Assembly (NCBI GenBank): GCA_026120185.1
Contig: JANUWF010001179.1
Location: 4,465,001 to 4,529,000 of the forward strand
Length of the DNA: 64,000 nt
Source: Voacanga thouarsii
Taxonomy: Eukaryota; Streptophyta; Magnoliopsida; Gentianales; Apocynaceae
Reading direction: 5' to 3'
Shown: positions 22,001-34,410 of the stretch, piece by piece
Layout: every line of letters starts with the position of its first letter
Position numbering within the stretch: the stretch's first letter is position 1
Made by a program: the position numbers and the translations under genes
Notes under the pieces: generated by a model
The model's database searches: none
Told to the model about the DNA's origin: nothing
Seen by the model: the letters and a program-made list of their open reading frames with translations, nothing else

Positions 22001-22172
22001 CTGGAAACTTTCATTTTTTGCTTGAAATCAATTCAATTCTGAACAAATTTGTCAAAAACACTTTCCACAAGTAAAATGTAAAATAAGAAGAAATATGTCT
22101 AGTTATTACATCAAAAGTATTTCAATTTAATGTTAAATAAGTAGGAAATAGTGATGATTTTAGCCCCTATGA
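19088..22172 (-). repeat. M1 5' LTR, split by a solo LTR
   Basis: LTR segments 19088-20218 and 21896-22172 join at the CCATG target duplication into a 1.4 kb LTR matching 14937-16327. The outer edge reads GCCCCTATGA, a one-base change from GCCCCTATCA, followed by AAATT. Confidence 0.9.
20219..21895 (-). repeat. copia solo LTR, family C2, copy 1
   Basis: 1,677 bases, flanked by the perfect duplication CCATG (20214-20218 and 21896-21900). On the minus strand it starts TGTTAGTGTTGTGCCC and ends GATACCCAATA. No interior follows, so it is a solo LTR left by recombination between two LTRs. Relatives are at 26379, 41838 and 63854. Confidence 0.93.
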
Positions 22173-22177
22173 AAATT

Positions 22178-22659
22178 CATCCATTCTGCATCCTTATGCA
22201 TGTAGACAAGCACTGCAAACTGCAAAAAGAATTTAGTTTCAAAATTACAAATAAATAGTTGAAGATTTAAATTTTACCTTAGTGAGGACTTAACCTAGAG
22301 AAAATTCAAATAAATAGGTAATAAAGAATTATATCATAATAGTTTCTACTACAATGAGTGAACCACCAAAAATTTCTTTATTTGTACTGGTAAAATTGTT
22401 CCTAGGAGACAATATAACTGAGTAGGAGCATCCATAGGAATATAACAGAAACTTGAGAGCTTTATCATATCATATGATCCTTGGAAAAGGATTAAAACTT
22501 CAAATGAATAGCCATTAAATTAAAATGTTAAAATTAATTATCACAATTGTGTCACATCTACTAATGTCTTTATGAACTAGTCTTATCAAGGTCATTTCTT
22601 ATAAGTAGTATAATTGTTTTGGTATACTTTGAGTGATACTTCATTTATAAGAAAACAAA
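22178..22659. other. spacer without recognised gene
   Basis: About 480 bases of AT-rich sequence between M1 and the Sirevirus-like LTR. It continues the pre-insertion sequence left of 14932. Nothing identified. Confidence 0.6.
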
Positions 22660-23613
22660 TGTTAGGACTTATATTTCTGGAACTTCAACACATCTCCATG
22701 ACATATTGTGTACGCTGAGTCTATTTAGGAAACACTTTATTGGCACAGTTAGATACAAGATGAATTTATTTTAGAAGGGGATATCTGTAGAAGATTTTGA
22801 ATGAATATTTATCTAAGATCTTGCCAATATTTAGGGAAGATTTAATTAGAAGGTCTTAAATAAATCTAGAAAAAGATATTATTCTTTAAAAGTTGACTTT
22901 GAGAAGGAAAGAAACTGTGTTGTGCTTAGGAAACCTATGACGATCATTCGGGTTTAGGAGTTTTCTATTTCAATAGAAATACAATACCTCTATCATGTAT
23001 AAATATACATAGTTAACTCATAAGAGATATGGTTCTAAAATGAAATCTTTCTTGAGTGAGTTGTGCTAAACAAAGAGAGAGAAATTCATATTCATACTTT
23101 AGTAAGGCAAATACAAACAATTGGTATTATGTTGTTGTAATTCTTTGTTGCGTGTTTGCATCACATGTTCAAGCTTAATTAGTTTTGTACTACATATTTA
23201 TCAATGTGAAGCTTAATTTAATCAATCCTTCAAATCCATTGCCTTTTGGTTGAAAAGGATGCTATCAAATGTAGACCTATAGAGTCGCTGCAACAAAGAT
23301 TAATGGGCTATCAATCATGTTGTGTTGAGTTCAATACTAATCTTTTATAAGTTTGATAGAAAGAGCATTATGTTTTGCTCTATTAGGTTCCACTAAGAGC
23401 GCTTGGTGAAATGAGATAAGGATTGACATTGTAACTTAGATTAAAAATTTTGTAGATTCCTTTTACGAGTTGAGGATCCACAAATGTAGGCTTGATATAG
23501 CTAAACTATATTATCAATTTATTGTATTTGTTAAATTCCTTATTTTACTATTTGTCAAACTAACTTTAACAAGAAGTTTAACAAAAATTATAGTTGACAA
23601 GATAAACCTAACA
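22660..23613 (+). repeat. Sirevirus-like 5' LTR
   Basis: 954 bases with the 7-base terminal inverted repeat TGTTAGG / CCTAACA. A TATA box is at 22998-23005, and the primer site begins two bases after the LTR end. No 3' partner is in the window. Confidence 0.88.
22998..23005 (+). promoter_or_regulatory. TATA box in Sirevirus-like LTR
   Basis: TATAAATA in the middle of the LTR, as expected at the U3/R boundary region. Confidence 0.55.
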
Positions 23614-23615
23614 AG

Positions 23616-23628
23616 TGGTATCAGAGTT
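23616..23628 (+). other. primer-binding site, initiator tRNA-Met
   Basis: TGGTATCAGAGTT: the first eleven bases are the exact complement of the plant initiator tRNA-Met 3' end, the standard copia primer. Confidence 0.93.
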
Positions 23629-23691
23629 TTGGTTACTATGTTGGATTTGCTATTAATATAGTAGGTAAGATCCAGAAAGTTGGTTTGGAAA

Positions 23692-24965
23692 ATGTCTGGA
23701 CTAGTAGACGAAGGAGAGACCACTATTTTTGGAAGGCACAAATTATGCTTATTGGATGACCAGGATGAGAATTTTTATCCAAAATCAAAATATTGTTCCA
23801 TGGAAAGTTGTTAAAATTGAATAGAAACCACCAACAAAAGCAGGTACTAATTTTGGAGTTTTGAAAATAAACTAATTGGAGAATGGTCAATAATGTTAAA
23901 TTGCCAATGCTACTGCTAAAGTTTTAAACACAATTTTTTCTATTATTGGGTAAGAGGAATACAAGTTGATGTCTACTTGTGAAGCTGCTAAGGAATCATG
24001 GGACAAATTGCAAATTATATTCGAATGCACCAGCACTGTTCGAATGTCAAAGAGGCAATTATTGACAACTTAATTTTAGGAGCTAAAGATGGGCGAACAA
24101 GAGACAGTTGCTACGCTCAAAAACAAGTTAAAAGATATTGCAAATCAAGCATATCATCTCGGTAAAGTCTGTTTCAAAGAGATTTTGATTTGGAAGATGC
24201 TAAGCTCCTTATCACTAAGGTTTTAAGCTAAAGTTACTTCTATTAAAGGATGTAGAGATGTCTCAACAATATGACCTGATGAGCTACTAGGTTCTTTACA
24301 AACCTATGAGATGAATCTCCAGTCTCAGACCAAGTTCAAAGAAAAAGGTGTAGCACTGAAGTAAAAAAAAAAAAAAAGTCAGATGAGAATAAAGTTGTTT
24401 ATGAAGAAATAGGGGTCTTAACAAGAAGATTCAACAGGATGTTGAAAAGATGTAATAAGATAAATAAGCCCTTTGGTAAAACTATCAACAGGAAGTTTGA
24501 GGTTCTTAAGAAGATACATGTAGAGTAAAAATTTGCAGAAGTAAAGAACGCTGCAAAAGGTCCAAAGTATCACATGTGTGATGTGATTGGTCATATTTAT
24601 ATAGATTGTGGTAATTTGAAAAAGAACTCGAAAAAAAAAAATCCTAAAATACCATTCTAAATCGCAATGAGGATGATGCTAAAAAATATCTTGAAGAGCT
24701 AAGTTCTGATGAGGGAGATGATTTTGGTCAATCAAGTAATGTTACATTTAATGTAGTAATCATGGAAGAAGTTGCAGATAATATTGGGGAAACATTTGAA
24801 AACGACGTTAAGGAGAAGACACTAGAAGCACTTTTGGATGAATGTGAATTGCTACACCTAAAATAGCGAGAAAAAGTAAAGTAAATCAAACAACTGAAGA
24901 AATAAGTTGAAGAACTCAATCAATTGTTCAATGATCAACAATAGAAGTTGAGTCTGTATGAAAAG
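23692..24965 (+). pseudogene. gag: Sirevirus-like gag
   Basis: Starts at the ATG of 23692 (MSGLVDEGE). Early sequence matches the GTNYAYW-type opening of copia gag (here FGRHKLCLL with a frameshift near 23735, then WMTRMRIFIQNQ). The UBN2-type middle is at 24020-24320 (KVTSIKGCRDVS and LLGSLQTYEMNLQSQ). A zinc knuckle lies at 24570-24620 (CDVIGHIYIDC), followed by an acidic stretch. Numerous stops and shifts, including an A run at 24362-24376, rule out function. The long post-knuckle tail is typical of Sirevirus gag. Confidence 0.8.
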
Positions 24966-24974
24966 GAATTTGAT

Positions 24975-25038
24975 AAAGAAGAAGAAGAAGAAGAAGAAGA
25001 AGAAGAAGAAGAAGAAGAAGAAGAAGAAGAAGAAGAAG
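24975..25038 (+). repeat. (AAG)n microsatellite in gag
   Basis: About 21 uninterrupted triplets. In frame it would encode a Lys or Glu run within the charged C-terminal tail of gag; probably expanded from an original acidic stretch. Confidence 0.95.
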
Positions 25039-25439
25039 GAATTGAATTTTAAAGATCAACAGTTGTAAATAGCAAATTAATTGTTAATGGATGCTAAATC
25101 AGTAATCAAGATACTGAACACTGGAAAGACTAAACTGGATAAAGTATTATCTTTTAAAAAATTACCTTTGGACAAAACAGTCTTTGGATACGATGACTCC
25201 AACAAGTTTGTTGTTGCACATCATACAAATTTGATAGTTGCTAAGAAAAATAGGTAACTAAAAAAGTTCAAATAGAAGCCTAAGAAGCCTCTTGTTTATT
25301 GTAACTATTGTTCTCTTGTAAGTCATAAATGAAAGAATTGTTCGAAAATATTTAAAGATCTTCAATATAGCCAAAAATCTATCAAACCTGAGTTTGATAA
25401 AGGCCAAAAATCTCCAAAGGTAAAGCGAGCAAGGATAAA

Positions 25440-25860
25440 AAAAGTTGAACATAAGGTACACGTGGTCTATATGTCTCTAAAAACCATGATGGAGGATATA
25501 TAGTATCTGGATAGAAACTGCTCAATACATATAATAGGAAGAAATGAATTTCTAATTGATTATTAATGCAAAAAATGGTGGATCATTCATGTTCGATGAT
25601 AGTTCTAACAACAAGGTTATTAGAATAAGTATGCAGAATATTAAAGTTATGTCAAAACTCCAAAATCTACATGTGGAAGATTTAAAAGCTAATTTGATAA
25701 GTATTAAATCAAGTGTATAATGATAACATGTTGATCAACTTTGACAAAGCTAAGAGTCTTATTATGGACAAAACTAAAAATTATGTAATTACTAGAAACA
25801 AAACATCTAATAATTGTTATTAAATATGTACAAATTCACATAAATGCATGCTATCTAAGT
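25440..25860 (+). pseudogene. Sirevirus-like protease remnant
   Basis: Near 25503-25550 the translation reads YLDRNCSIHIIGRNEF, the copia protease block normally YLDSGCSRHMTG; the DSG active site is DRN, so it is inactive. The following 250 bases contain NLHVEDLKANLISI-type sequence of the protease C-terminus. Confidence 0.78.
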
Positions 25861-28860
25861 CCGATGAAGTTAAACTATGGTATTAGAAGTTAGGACATGT
25901 TAATTACAATCAGTTAGAGTTGCTGAGTTTAACAGGAGCTGTTTGTGGATTACCTAAGTTGGGTAAGGTCAACAAAAATGTTTGTAGTGCAAGTTAAAAT
26001 GGTAAGTAAGTTAAGACACCACATGATGGAGTCCAACAAATTACTACTACATCTGTTCTCGAATTTATTCATATGGATTTGTTTGAACCAACTCTGACAG
26101 GAAGTATTAATGGAAAAAGGTATGTTATGATATGTGTTAATGATTATTCCAAATTTATACGCGTGAGTTTCTTGAGATAAAAATAAGATACTTTTGAAGC
26201 TTTTCAAAAATTATATTTGAGTGTGCAAACTCAAAAATGTGTAAAGGTAAAAATGATAATCATGGAAATAAGTTTGGCAACAATCTGTTCTACGAATTCT
26301 GTGTCAAGAATGAAATTCAGTAGGAATTTTACCAAGACACCTTAACAAAATGGTGCTATCGAGAGAAAGAACAACATTTGTTAGTATTGTGCCCTAGAGG
26401 CAATCACTTGTACTTCGTATATGACATATTTATTTTACAATACGAAGCATTATTTATCTTTTAGTTTATTTTCTCTACTTTCATATAAAATAACTGCTAG
26501 ATAAAGTCCCTAGTACAATACTGTGTTAAAAAAATTACGATAGAGATCATGATTTGAGATTCTTACTACACTATATAGTGTTAGTACTTAAATAATCCCT
26601 AGTCGTAGTATTAATGAGATAGAATATCATTAATGTATTAAGACTATCACGTGTTAAACTTCTTGATCTGATTAGACAGTGGTTTTCATATCTCATATCC
26701 ATGAGTATTAAGATACTCAAAGTTAACACGTGAATGCTTGTTAACAAGTACATTGCATGGCCTGACTATGAGATAATTACATGGATAACGATGTAGTGCA
26801 AGTGATAGAATCTTATTATAGCAAATGTGCAAGTATCTTTCGACTTGAGATCTCCAAGGTACTTTGTTTGCTAAGTATTGTACTTTGATTCCAATCTCTG
26901 GAACCAGATTGGGGATTGCCTATGGAATGGATATTGGGTACAATATGAGGTAAACGAAAATAGTTGAGAGGGTTAATAAAGGGTTCACCACTCCTAATAG
27001 TTGGGGCGAATATTTCACGGTCACTAGTTGGAATTACTACTCGTGAAATCCTTGGCCAAGGTTATTTTGCATTTGAAACAGTTCTAACTGATACACATGT
27101 AGATTAGTGAATTTCTAGTATAAGTACTAATATATTCAGACTAGAATTAATATTTATTTTGGATGGAGTTAACACTAATTCTGTATTCCAAATCGAATGA
27201 GATATTATATAGTGAAAAGAGTTTATTACACAGTAATTTGTTATTGAAGGGTTCATGTCAAGCTACTTGACACTTTTTGGACTCTTGGGTGGTTATGGTG
27301 TGTTGCTAGATACCAGTTATAATTTGCTAAATATGGGTTTATTAATTGATAAATTAATAAACCAATCCTATTTAGAATTAATAGATTAATTCTAAATTAT
27401 TAAGGATAATTAATCTAAAAAACGTTTTGATTAATTCATATTCGCTACTAATAGACTGAGAAACCTAATAGGTCATACACAATAGGGGATTATGTACTCG
27501 AGATGTTATTTGATAACATTGCGGGGTTAATTGTGAGAAGTAGAAGTTTTTGGGCTAAATTATAATTACTTATAATTTCTGGACCAAATTATAATTGTGA
27601 GAACTTGTAGGTTTCAATTATAATTAAATAATTCTAATTCTTTTAGAATTCAAAAGATGTTGATCAGCGGCTATTATTTTGGGATTTTCCCTTAGAATCA
27701 ACTGCAATTGTTTTTCAAAAATTAGTAGAGAAAATCATTTTTTTGGGAGTTTTGATACACACGTCTTTTCCCCTCTCTTCTCCGTGAGTTGCTCTAGTGG
27801 CCAAATAATTCTCCTAGAAGAGAGTTTTTGGTTTCCTTGAGAGCATACCTCGTGTGGAAACTGCTAGAGGGAGTTCTGCGCTTGGACTCCAGTGGCGAAG
27901 ACGTGGTTAATGCTGGATCGCGCCTTTAGCAGTCAGAAGAAAATTTTTGAAACAACAGAGACATTCAAGAGAAAGGTATATTTAAGTCTTTTGATTCGTC
28001 TTACACATACATGCAGTCCTCTTGTCATAGAATCCTTTTATTTCCGCTGCATTATGCATATTTGATGCATGTATGGATTCTAACACAACTATCCAAGAAA
28101 TTTCAAGAGTTATGTTAAATGCCAAGAAATTGCTGCATAAATGGTGGGGAAAAGTGTTGAATACTATAACACATATTATCAATTGAACATATTTCAAGCC
28201 GCATACCAAGAAGATTGCCTATGAAATATGGAATTGTCAAAAGCCATAACTGAACTATTTTCATGTGTTTAGGAGTACGTGTTACATTCTGAATGACAAA
28301 GAATAGTTTGGAAAGTTTGATGAAAGAAATGAAGAAGAGATCTTTCTTGGAAACTCTAACACCAACAAAGTATTTCAAGTGTACAATAAGAGAGTTCAAG
28401 TTGTAATAGAATTAATTAATGTTGTCGTTGAGGACATTTCACTAGAAAATATGAAAAAAAATGTATCACGGTCAGATGATGATGAGCTTGTTCAAACACT
28501 AGAGAAGATCCTATACTAGAATACTCTGATAGTGTAAATGAAGAAAATCATGTCAAGGAACATGAAGCTGTTTAACAAAAGGCAAAATCATCCAGAATAA
28601 AGAAGAATCATTCTACAAACTTGATTATTGGGAGTGTAGATGAGTAAAAAAAGATAAGAGATAGACTAAAAGTTGATAATAAGGAAATGGTCAAATATAC
28701 TTGTTATACTTTAACACTGGAACCAAAAAATGTCAAAAAGATTGTTGCTATGCAAGATAATTTGTAATAGTTTGAAAGAAACAATGTATGAGAACTTGCG
28801 CTGAGACCTAAAGATGTTAATATGATTAGAACCAAGTAGATATTTCGCAACAAGGCATGT
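25861..28860 (+). pseudogene. Sirevirus-like integrase, interrupted
   Basis: The N-terminal zinc-binding part is at 25870-26000 (LGHVNYNQLELLSLT). The core begins near 26070 (FIHMDLFEPTLTGSINGKRY, first catalytic Asp; CVNDYSKF follows) and is cut after NGAIERKNN at 26376 by a solo LTR. It resumes at 28086 (TIQEISRVMLNAKKL) and runs through YFHVFRSTCYILND and FDERNEEEIFLGNS to the integrase-RT linker near 28800. Both halves together give an integrase of normal length. Stops are frequent. Confidence 0.85.
26379..28085 (+). repeat. copia solo LTR, family C2, copy 2
   Basis: 1,707 bases, TGTTAGTATTGTGCCC to TTCTAACA, plus orientation, inside the Sirevirus-like integrase. The flanks share CAAC (26372-26375 and 28086-28089), an imperfect target duplication. 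Same family as 20219, 41838 and 63854 but the most diverged. Confidence 0.88.
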
Positions 28861-29560
28861 GAACTTAGTAACATTACAAGAAATAAGCAAGGTTAGTTAC
28901 ACAAGACTATACATGAATTAATAGGATTGATTTTGACGAAATATTTACTACTATAGCTAGAATGAAATCTATTAGACTATTACTTATAGTAGCGTGTGCC
29001 AAGAACTTCACACTTTAATAGATGGATGTAAAAAGTGCATTTTTTAAATAAATTTATACTGGAAGAAGTATATGTTAAACAACCTAAAGGTTTTGTCAAA
29101 TTCTGAGTTCCTAGATTATGTGTGCAGATTAAAAAAGCTCTTATAGGTTAAAGTAAGCACTTGAAGCATGGTATGAAAGGCTTACAAACTATCTATTCAG
29201 AAAAAGATATAAGGGGCAGGGAGCTGATAAAATAATGTTTATCAAGAAACTTGGAACATATTTTATTGTTGCACAAATCTATGTTGACGGCATCGTATTT
29301 GGCTCAACCTCAAGACATATGTCAAAGGATTTTGTTGAACTAATGCAAACTTAATTTGAAATAAGTATGGTAGGTAAACTAACATTTTTCTTAGTTTACA
29401 GATCAAGAAAATGAAAGACAAGATTTTCAAAACTCAAAGTAAGTATGCTAATAACTTGATTAAGAAGTTCAACATAGAAGGATCAAAATCTGTCAGAACA
29501 CCCATAAGTGTTTCACACAAGTTGACAAAGGATATCAAGGGATAAGAGAGATTAACATCT
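28861..29560 (+). pseudogene. Sirevirus-like reverse transcriptase
   Basis: Recognisable blocks: FTLQQMDVKSAFL-like sequence at 29005-29045 with shifts, EEVYVKQPKGFV at 29060-29100, KKALIG at 29130, and the catalytic block IYVDGIVFGS at 29278-29307, where the second Asp of YVDD has become Gly. It would copy element RNA into DNA; loss of a catalytic Asp and many stops make it inactive. Confidence 0.85.
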
Positions 29561-30150
29561 GTATAGAAGTCTGATTGGAGGATTGTTATATCTTACAGCA
29601 AGTTGACCTGATATTAGTTATAGTGTTGGTGTTTGTACAAGATATCAAGGAAGTCCTAAAGAGTCACACTTGAAGGCTGTCAAGAAAATATTGAAGTAGG
29701 TATGTTATATTTTTTATTATGGTATCTCCTTTAGCAAGGATTCAAGTATATTCTTGTTTGGTTACAGTGATGCTAACTGGATAGATAATTATGATGATTA
29801 CAAAAGTACATCTGGAGGTTGTTTTTATCTAGGAAATAATCTTGTGTAATGGTACAAAAGAAATAGAATAACATATCAGTGTCAATAACAGAAGCTGAAT
29901 ATATTACTGCAGGAAATTGTTGCACTCAATTGTTGCGGATGAAACAGATGTTAGATGACCATGGTGTTAATCAGTAGGAGTTGGTAATTTATTATTACAA
30001 CACACGTGCTATTGATATCTCTAAAATTTTAGTTCAACACAACAAAACGAAGCGTATTAACATAAGACAAGCCATCACTTTATCAGGGAACTTGTTGAAA
30101 AGTAGATTATGAAGATTGTATGTTTCAATAAAGAAATAAGGACATATTCA
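29561..30150 (+). pseudogene. Sirevirus-like RNase H
   Basis: Blocks KESHLKAVKKILK (29660), FGYSDANWIDN (29757-29795) with the first catalytic Asp, YKSTSGGCFYLGN (29800-29840), and AEYITAGNCC-like sequence with a shift near 29895. The C-terminal sequence runs to about 30150. Confidence 0.83.
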
Positions 30151-30582
30151 TAAAATTATTTGATGCTACGTGTTTGAAGAATTGCGTAAAGCATTACGAT
30201 TGTGTTTGCTTTGACACACAACATCTTGTGTCAAACTATGTATAATTGTTTTTGTTGCTTATTTTTGTTTTATTATATTAGAAAAAAAACTATTCGAGAT
30301 ATGCTCAAAGATATGTTGCAGGTATGCAAAAGTTATGACATGACTACAACTCTACAAAAAGTACCAGAGAATGCACTCGTACCAATTGGTTGTCACAGAA
30401 GATCGTACCTCCTTCAAAACATATACAGAGATTAAGACGGTTATTAGAAGGCCAAGAGTTGCAAAATTTCATAGGAGTCAAAACTTTTCAATAGAAGTCG
30501 TGTCTATTTTCAAACTATTATAAAAATCTTTCTCGTCTCTGTTGCCGTAGCAAAGCATTCTCAGATGATCAAAACCTAGGTC
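30151..30582 (+). other. region between pol and the post-pol frame
   Basis: Noncoding link between the end of RNase H and the next ATG. A 77-codon chance frame at 30202-30435 has no recognisable content. Confidence 0.5.
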
Positions 30583-32389
30583 ATGGCTGAGAAACCATAG
30601 AGAAAATTGCGAAGAGCTTTGGCTGCTAACGATTTTATGGAGGTTCCGCCATCTACTCAAGGCAACATAACAAAGAATATTGTGACGTCTACAAATTTGG
30701 GTATTGAGACTTCTATCCTAAATCTTATTTTTAATTTTCATGCTTCTGATAATACATGTCGAGAAATCACTACATCGTTTGGGGATATTCATGACTTTAT
30801 TAGGTACTGTGTCTATCATAACAATATGAACGTTTCTAATGTTGAAGTTCAAATAGATTATAAATTTTCAATTCTAGAAATCTTTGTGAATAATTATGTC
30901 AAAGGGAAAGTTGTGGGGTCAAGTGATGAATAATCTTTTGTTGTTATGTTTAAAGAAATCAATATTAAAAGGGTTATTTTAGATCCTCTATTTGGACATT
31001 GTGCAAGTCCAGAAAGAACAAAATTCTTTAAATGAAGAAACTTCTAAACCATGAAAAGAATCTCTAGATTTTGTGCATTCTATTGATTTAATGTTAATTC
31101 ATGCTTTTAAAACCTAACTATCGCCTGATCAAGTACAGAGCATATTGGAAAAGAGACAAAAGTTATTTGCTACCTTAGGATATTATGAGGCTAATTATGG
31201 TGATTGGGGTACATCTATACCACAATCTGTTAAAATTGTTTCTAAAGGGCAATCAAAGCCAAATGAAGCCAAGTTTGAAAATACAGAGAGTTCTGATTCA
31301 TAGGATCTGATTGAAAAATCTAAGACTAAGGTGAAAAAAAAGGAAATTCTTGAGGAAGATGTGTCTAAGGCAGATAAGATGATGAGGCAGTTAAAGATGT
31401 TTAGATTAAAGTTGTTGGAGTGAGGACAATAGTACAAAAGTGGAAGATAAGACAAGTAAACAAAAAGAGGAAATTATGCTTGTTAAGAAAGTAAAAACAC
31501 AACAAGTTGATGTTAAAGTGCACTAATTTATGATGATGCCAGCTGGGCACAATTTCAAATCATCTCTACCAAAGGTGTTTTAGAAGAAGGAAAGATTGAT
31601 TTGTCAAAGTTCAATCACCTTGGCCTAAGAGAAGCACTATAGGCTGCTAGACTACTGGGAATTATAGATTACATAACTCAGTACAATGATACTCTCGTAA
31701 GAGAATTCTATTCGAATATGATGATGTCAATCACAAATAATATGGAGCCTTTTCATCATTGTATGTTTATGTATAGAGCCCTCATAACATTCAGCCTTGA
31801 ATCTATATCTGAAATATTTAATCTTCCTTACTCAAACGATGTTGAAGGCTTATGAGAAAAGATTGACATGATCAAAGTGTGAAAATTTTTTATGGATGGC
31901 AAGATAGATTATTGGTGTACTAATGGCTACTTAAAATTCCTCACATCTAACTGGTAGTTCTATTTTTCACTTTATAAGATATCTTGCTATATCTTATTAG
32001 CAATGGTATTTGGGCCGGCCTACACAGTTTTTGGCCCTGTTGAGAGGACCGGACCTTGAGCCGTATGGGTCAATCCAGCCTCTGGGCCAGTTCTTGGGCC
32101 AATCTATTCTTATTTTTCTCTCTCTTAATATGCTTTTGTTTTTTAAGAAAACTTATTTAAATTTATAAAAAAACTACCTTGAAGTAGTAGAGCGTTTGGC
32201 TTGGACCTTTATCTGTTTTATTAATTAATAAAGTAAAAATTACATAAGATGGGGACGTAATGCCTAAAACACTTAAAAATATTGCAATAATTAAAATTTA
32301 AATATAAAATAAATATCCTAAAAATAAAATTAAACAATTACATAACATTATTTATCCTAATTATTTGAAATACTAATTACTTGGCTCAC

Positions 32390-34410
32390 CCTATTCTTCA
32401 TCTAAGTCATCATCAACAATCCACAAATTGGTCGTTCTATCCTCAGCTGCAAACTAATTACTGTAGCACATTAACATCTCCAAAGTATGAGAAGCCAAAT
32501 AAGATCTTCTTTTTTCAATTATTCAAGTGTTCTCACTAAAGATGCTTTTCGATGGTACTATGAAGATAAGTCGTGCGAAAAGATCATGCATCAGTTTGGA
32601 TAAAATTATATATCTTTTTACATGATCCTTCCACTAACCACAAATGTCAAAATGCTATCCTCCTTTTTCTATCAGATGTTGGATCTTGTAGATTGCCATC
32701 TCATTATAAGTCGTAGAAAATCTTCTTTGACACTTCATGATATCTCATTGATTAAATTTTATTAAAATTGAAGAGGTAGATCTTCGTAGTGATTGAAATT
32801 AACCACTAGATGATGATAATGATGAATCTTCCCTACTTATAGTAGAAGAACTAGAACAAGAAAATACAAACTCATTAAGTTATACATTTCAGATAGAGTT
32901 TTAGTCATTTTATCTTTTATATCTTTTATCACAAGTTGCTTAAGTGTTGGAGATTCATTAAAATCTAATATTTCGTAAAGATATTCAATAATACTATGAA
33001 ATCCAAGAGTTTTTGCTCGAGAATCTAAACACAATGCCATAAAATATAAACTAGGCATATCTTCATAATATTTCTTATTTTTTTCAAACATACTTTTTAT
33101 AAAATAACCATATTTTGGATGCTCCATATATTCACTAAAAATATTAGCTGCATTAGCAAGTATAGAAAGAATATGATGAATAGTGGAATAATAAGATCCC
33201 GATAAAAGTTTGATTGCTTTTTTAAAAGTAATTAAAAATATTGAAAGCGCAATATAATTTTCAAAATATGTATCAGTAAGTTGAGGTTGAAATTTGTTAC
33301 TGTTACAAATCTAATAAATTGATTTTGATAAGGTATAACACTTTTAAATATCAAAAGTTGAATTCCATCTATTTTTACAATTTAATCTAAATATTTTAAA
33401 AGAAATAATTTGTTCTCATCATAAAGCTTTAAAATTTTGAAGTCTAGCTGGAGAAGTTTTAATAAATAAAACACATTTCTAATTATATTAACAGTATCAT
33501 CAATATATTTATATCATTCCTTAACACACAAATCAAGTATATAAGAAGTACACCTAGTATGAAATAAAATACAATCTAACATAGGATTTATATTATTTTT
33601 CAAAATTGTTATGACAGAATCATTATTTGAAGATTTATCTAAAGAAATAGAAATAATTTTATTTAATATCTTATATTCACGGCATGTTTGAGAAATCATT
33701 CTAACAACACTACTACCTACACGAGGATATTCAAATAATTTAAAATAAATAGTTCTTTTTGTACTAACCAATCATAATCGATCCAATGACATGTAATGTA
33801 CAAATAAGCATTAGTAATATTATTTCATTTTTTAATGTTCTTCTAGGAATCCATTTAAATGTAGGTTGGCAAAGATGTTACATGAATTGTTCATAATGTG
33901 ATTTTTTTTGAAAATTTAAAAGGTAATTTAGTTTTAACAAGTATTTTAGCAAATCCAATTCTAGTTTATTTTATGATTATATTAAAAATTAACTATAATT
34001 TGACCTCCTGTAGTATGAATTTGTTGTTGTTTAAATAGGTTTTATAAGCATAACATTTTTATGTATCTAACTAAAGTTCCTGTTCGTCCTTCTTATATAC
34101 ATATATCACCGTACAAATTTTACATATTACTCTATCATTATCCCTTATCCTTTTCAAAAATATTCCAAACCATAGACGTTTTTACTTTAGCTATAGCTTT
34201 TGAACATTTAGTATCAACTTGGTCCTAAAGCATACCCACGTTAGATTTATCAGAATTAATAGTTGGAGTTAGCTGTTGTACACTAACGCTATTGCCATCA
34301 TTTTCATTGTCTATTTCATTATTTATTAAATTCAATGCTTGATCTATATTAAACTCAAAATGTGCAAATCATCGTAAAGAAAAGTGATAATATTGATGTG
34401 GGTCCATTTT
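32390..34410 (-). pseudogene. hAT transposase (BED/RICESLEEPER type), broken
   Basis: Transposase that would cut and paste the element. The best pieces are 33771-33514 (LFEYPRVGSSVVRMI, REYKILNKIISISLDKSSNN, FHTRCTSYILDLCVKE), the RNase H-like catalytic domain including the LD residue pair, and 33127-32837 (EHPKYGYFIKSMFEKNKKYYED, then ALCLDSRAKTLGF), the insertion domain region. The C-terminal dimerisation domain is recognisable as KASLVRTLE-type remnants at 32520-32460 with many stops. The N-terminal zinc finger near 34250-34150 is too decayed to score. Not functional. Confidence 0.85.

Larger units (their letters stand above)
14937..22172 (-). mobile_element. M1, complete non-autonomous tRNA-Asp LTR element
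   Basis: Minus-strand element with LTRs of about 1.39 and 1.40 kb (the latter split by a nested solo LTR), primer site, one unassigned reading frame, noncoding interior and polypurine tract. It is flanked by the perfect 5-base target duplication AAATT (14932-14936 and 22173-22177), so both ends are certain. Without the nested insertion it is about 5.55 kb. It has no gag, protease, integrase or reverse transcriptase, so it must have been moved by proteins from another element. Confidence 0.92.
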
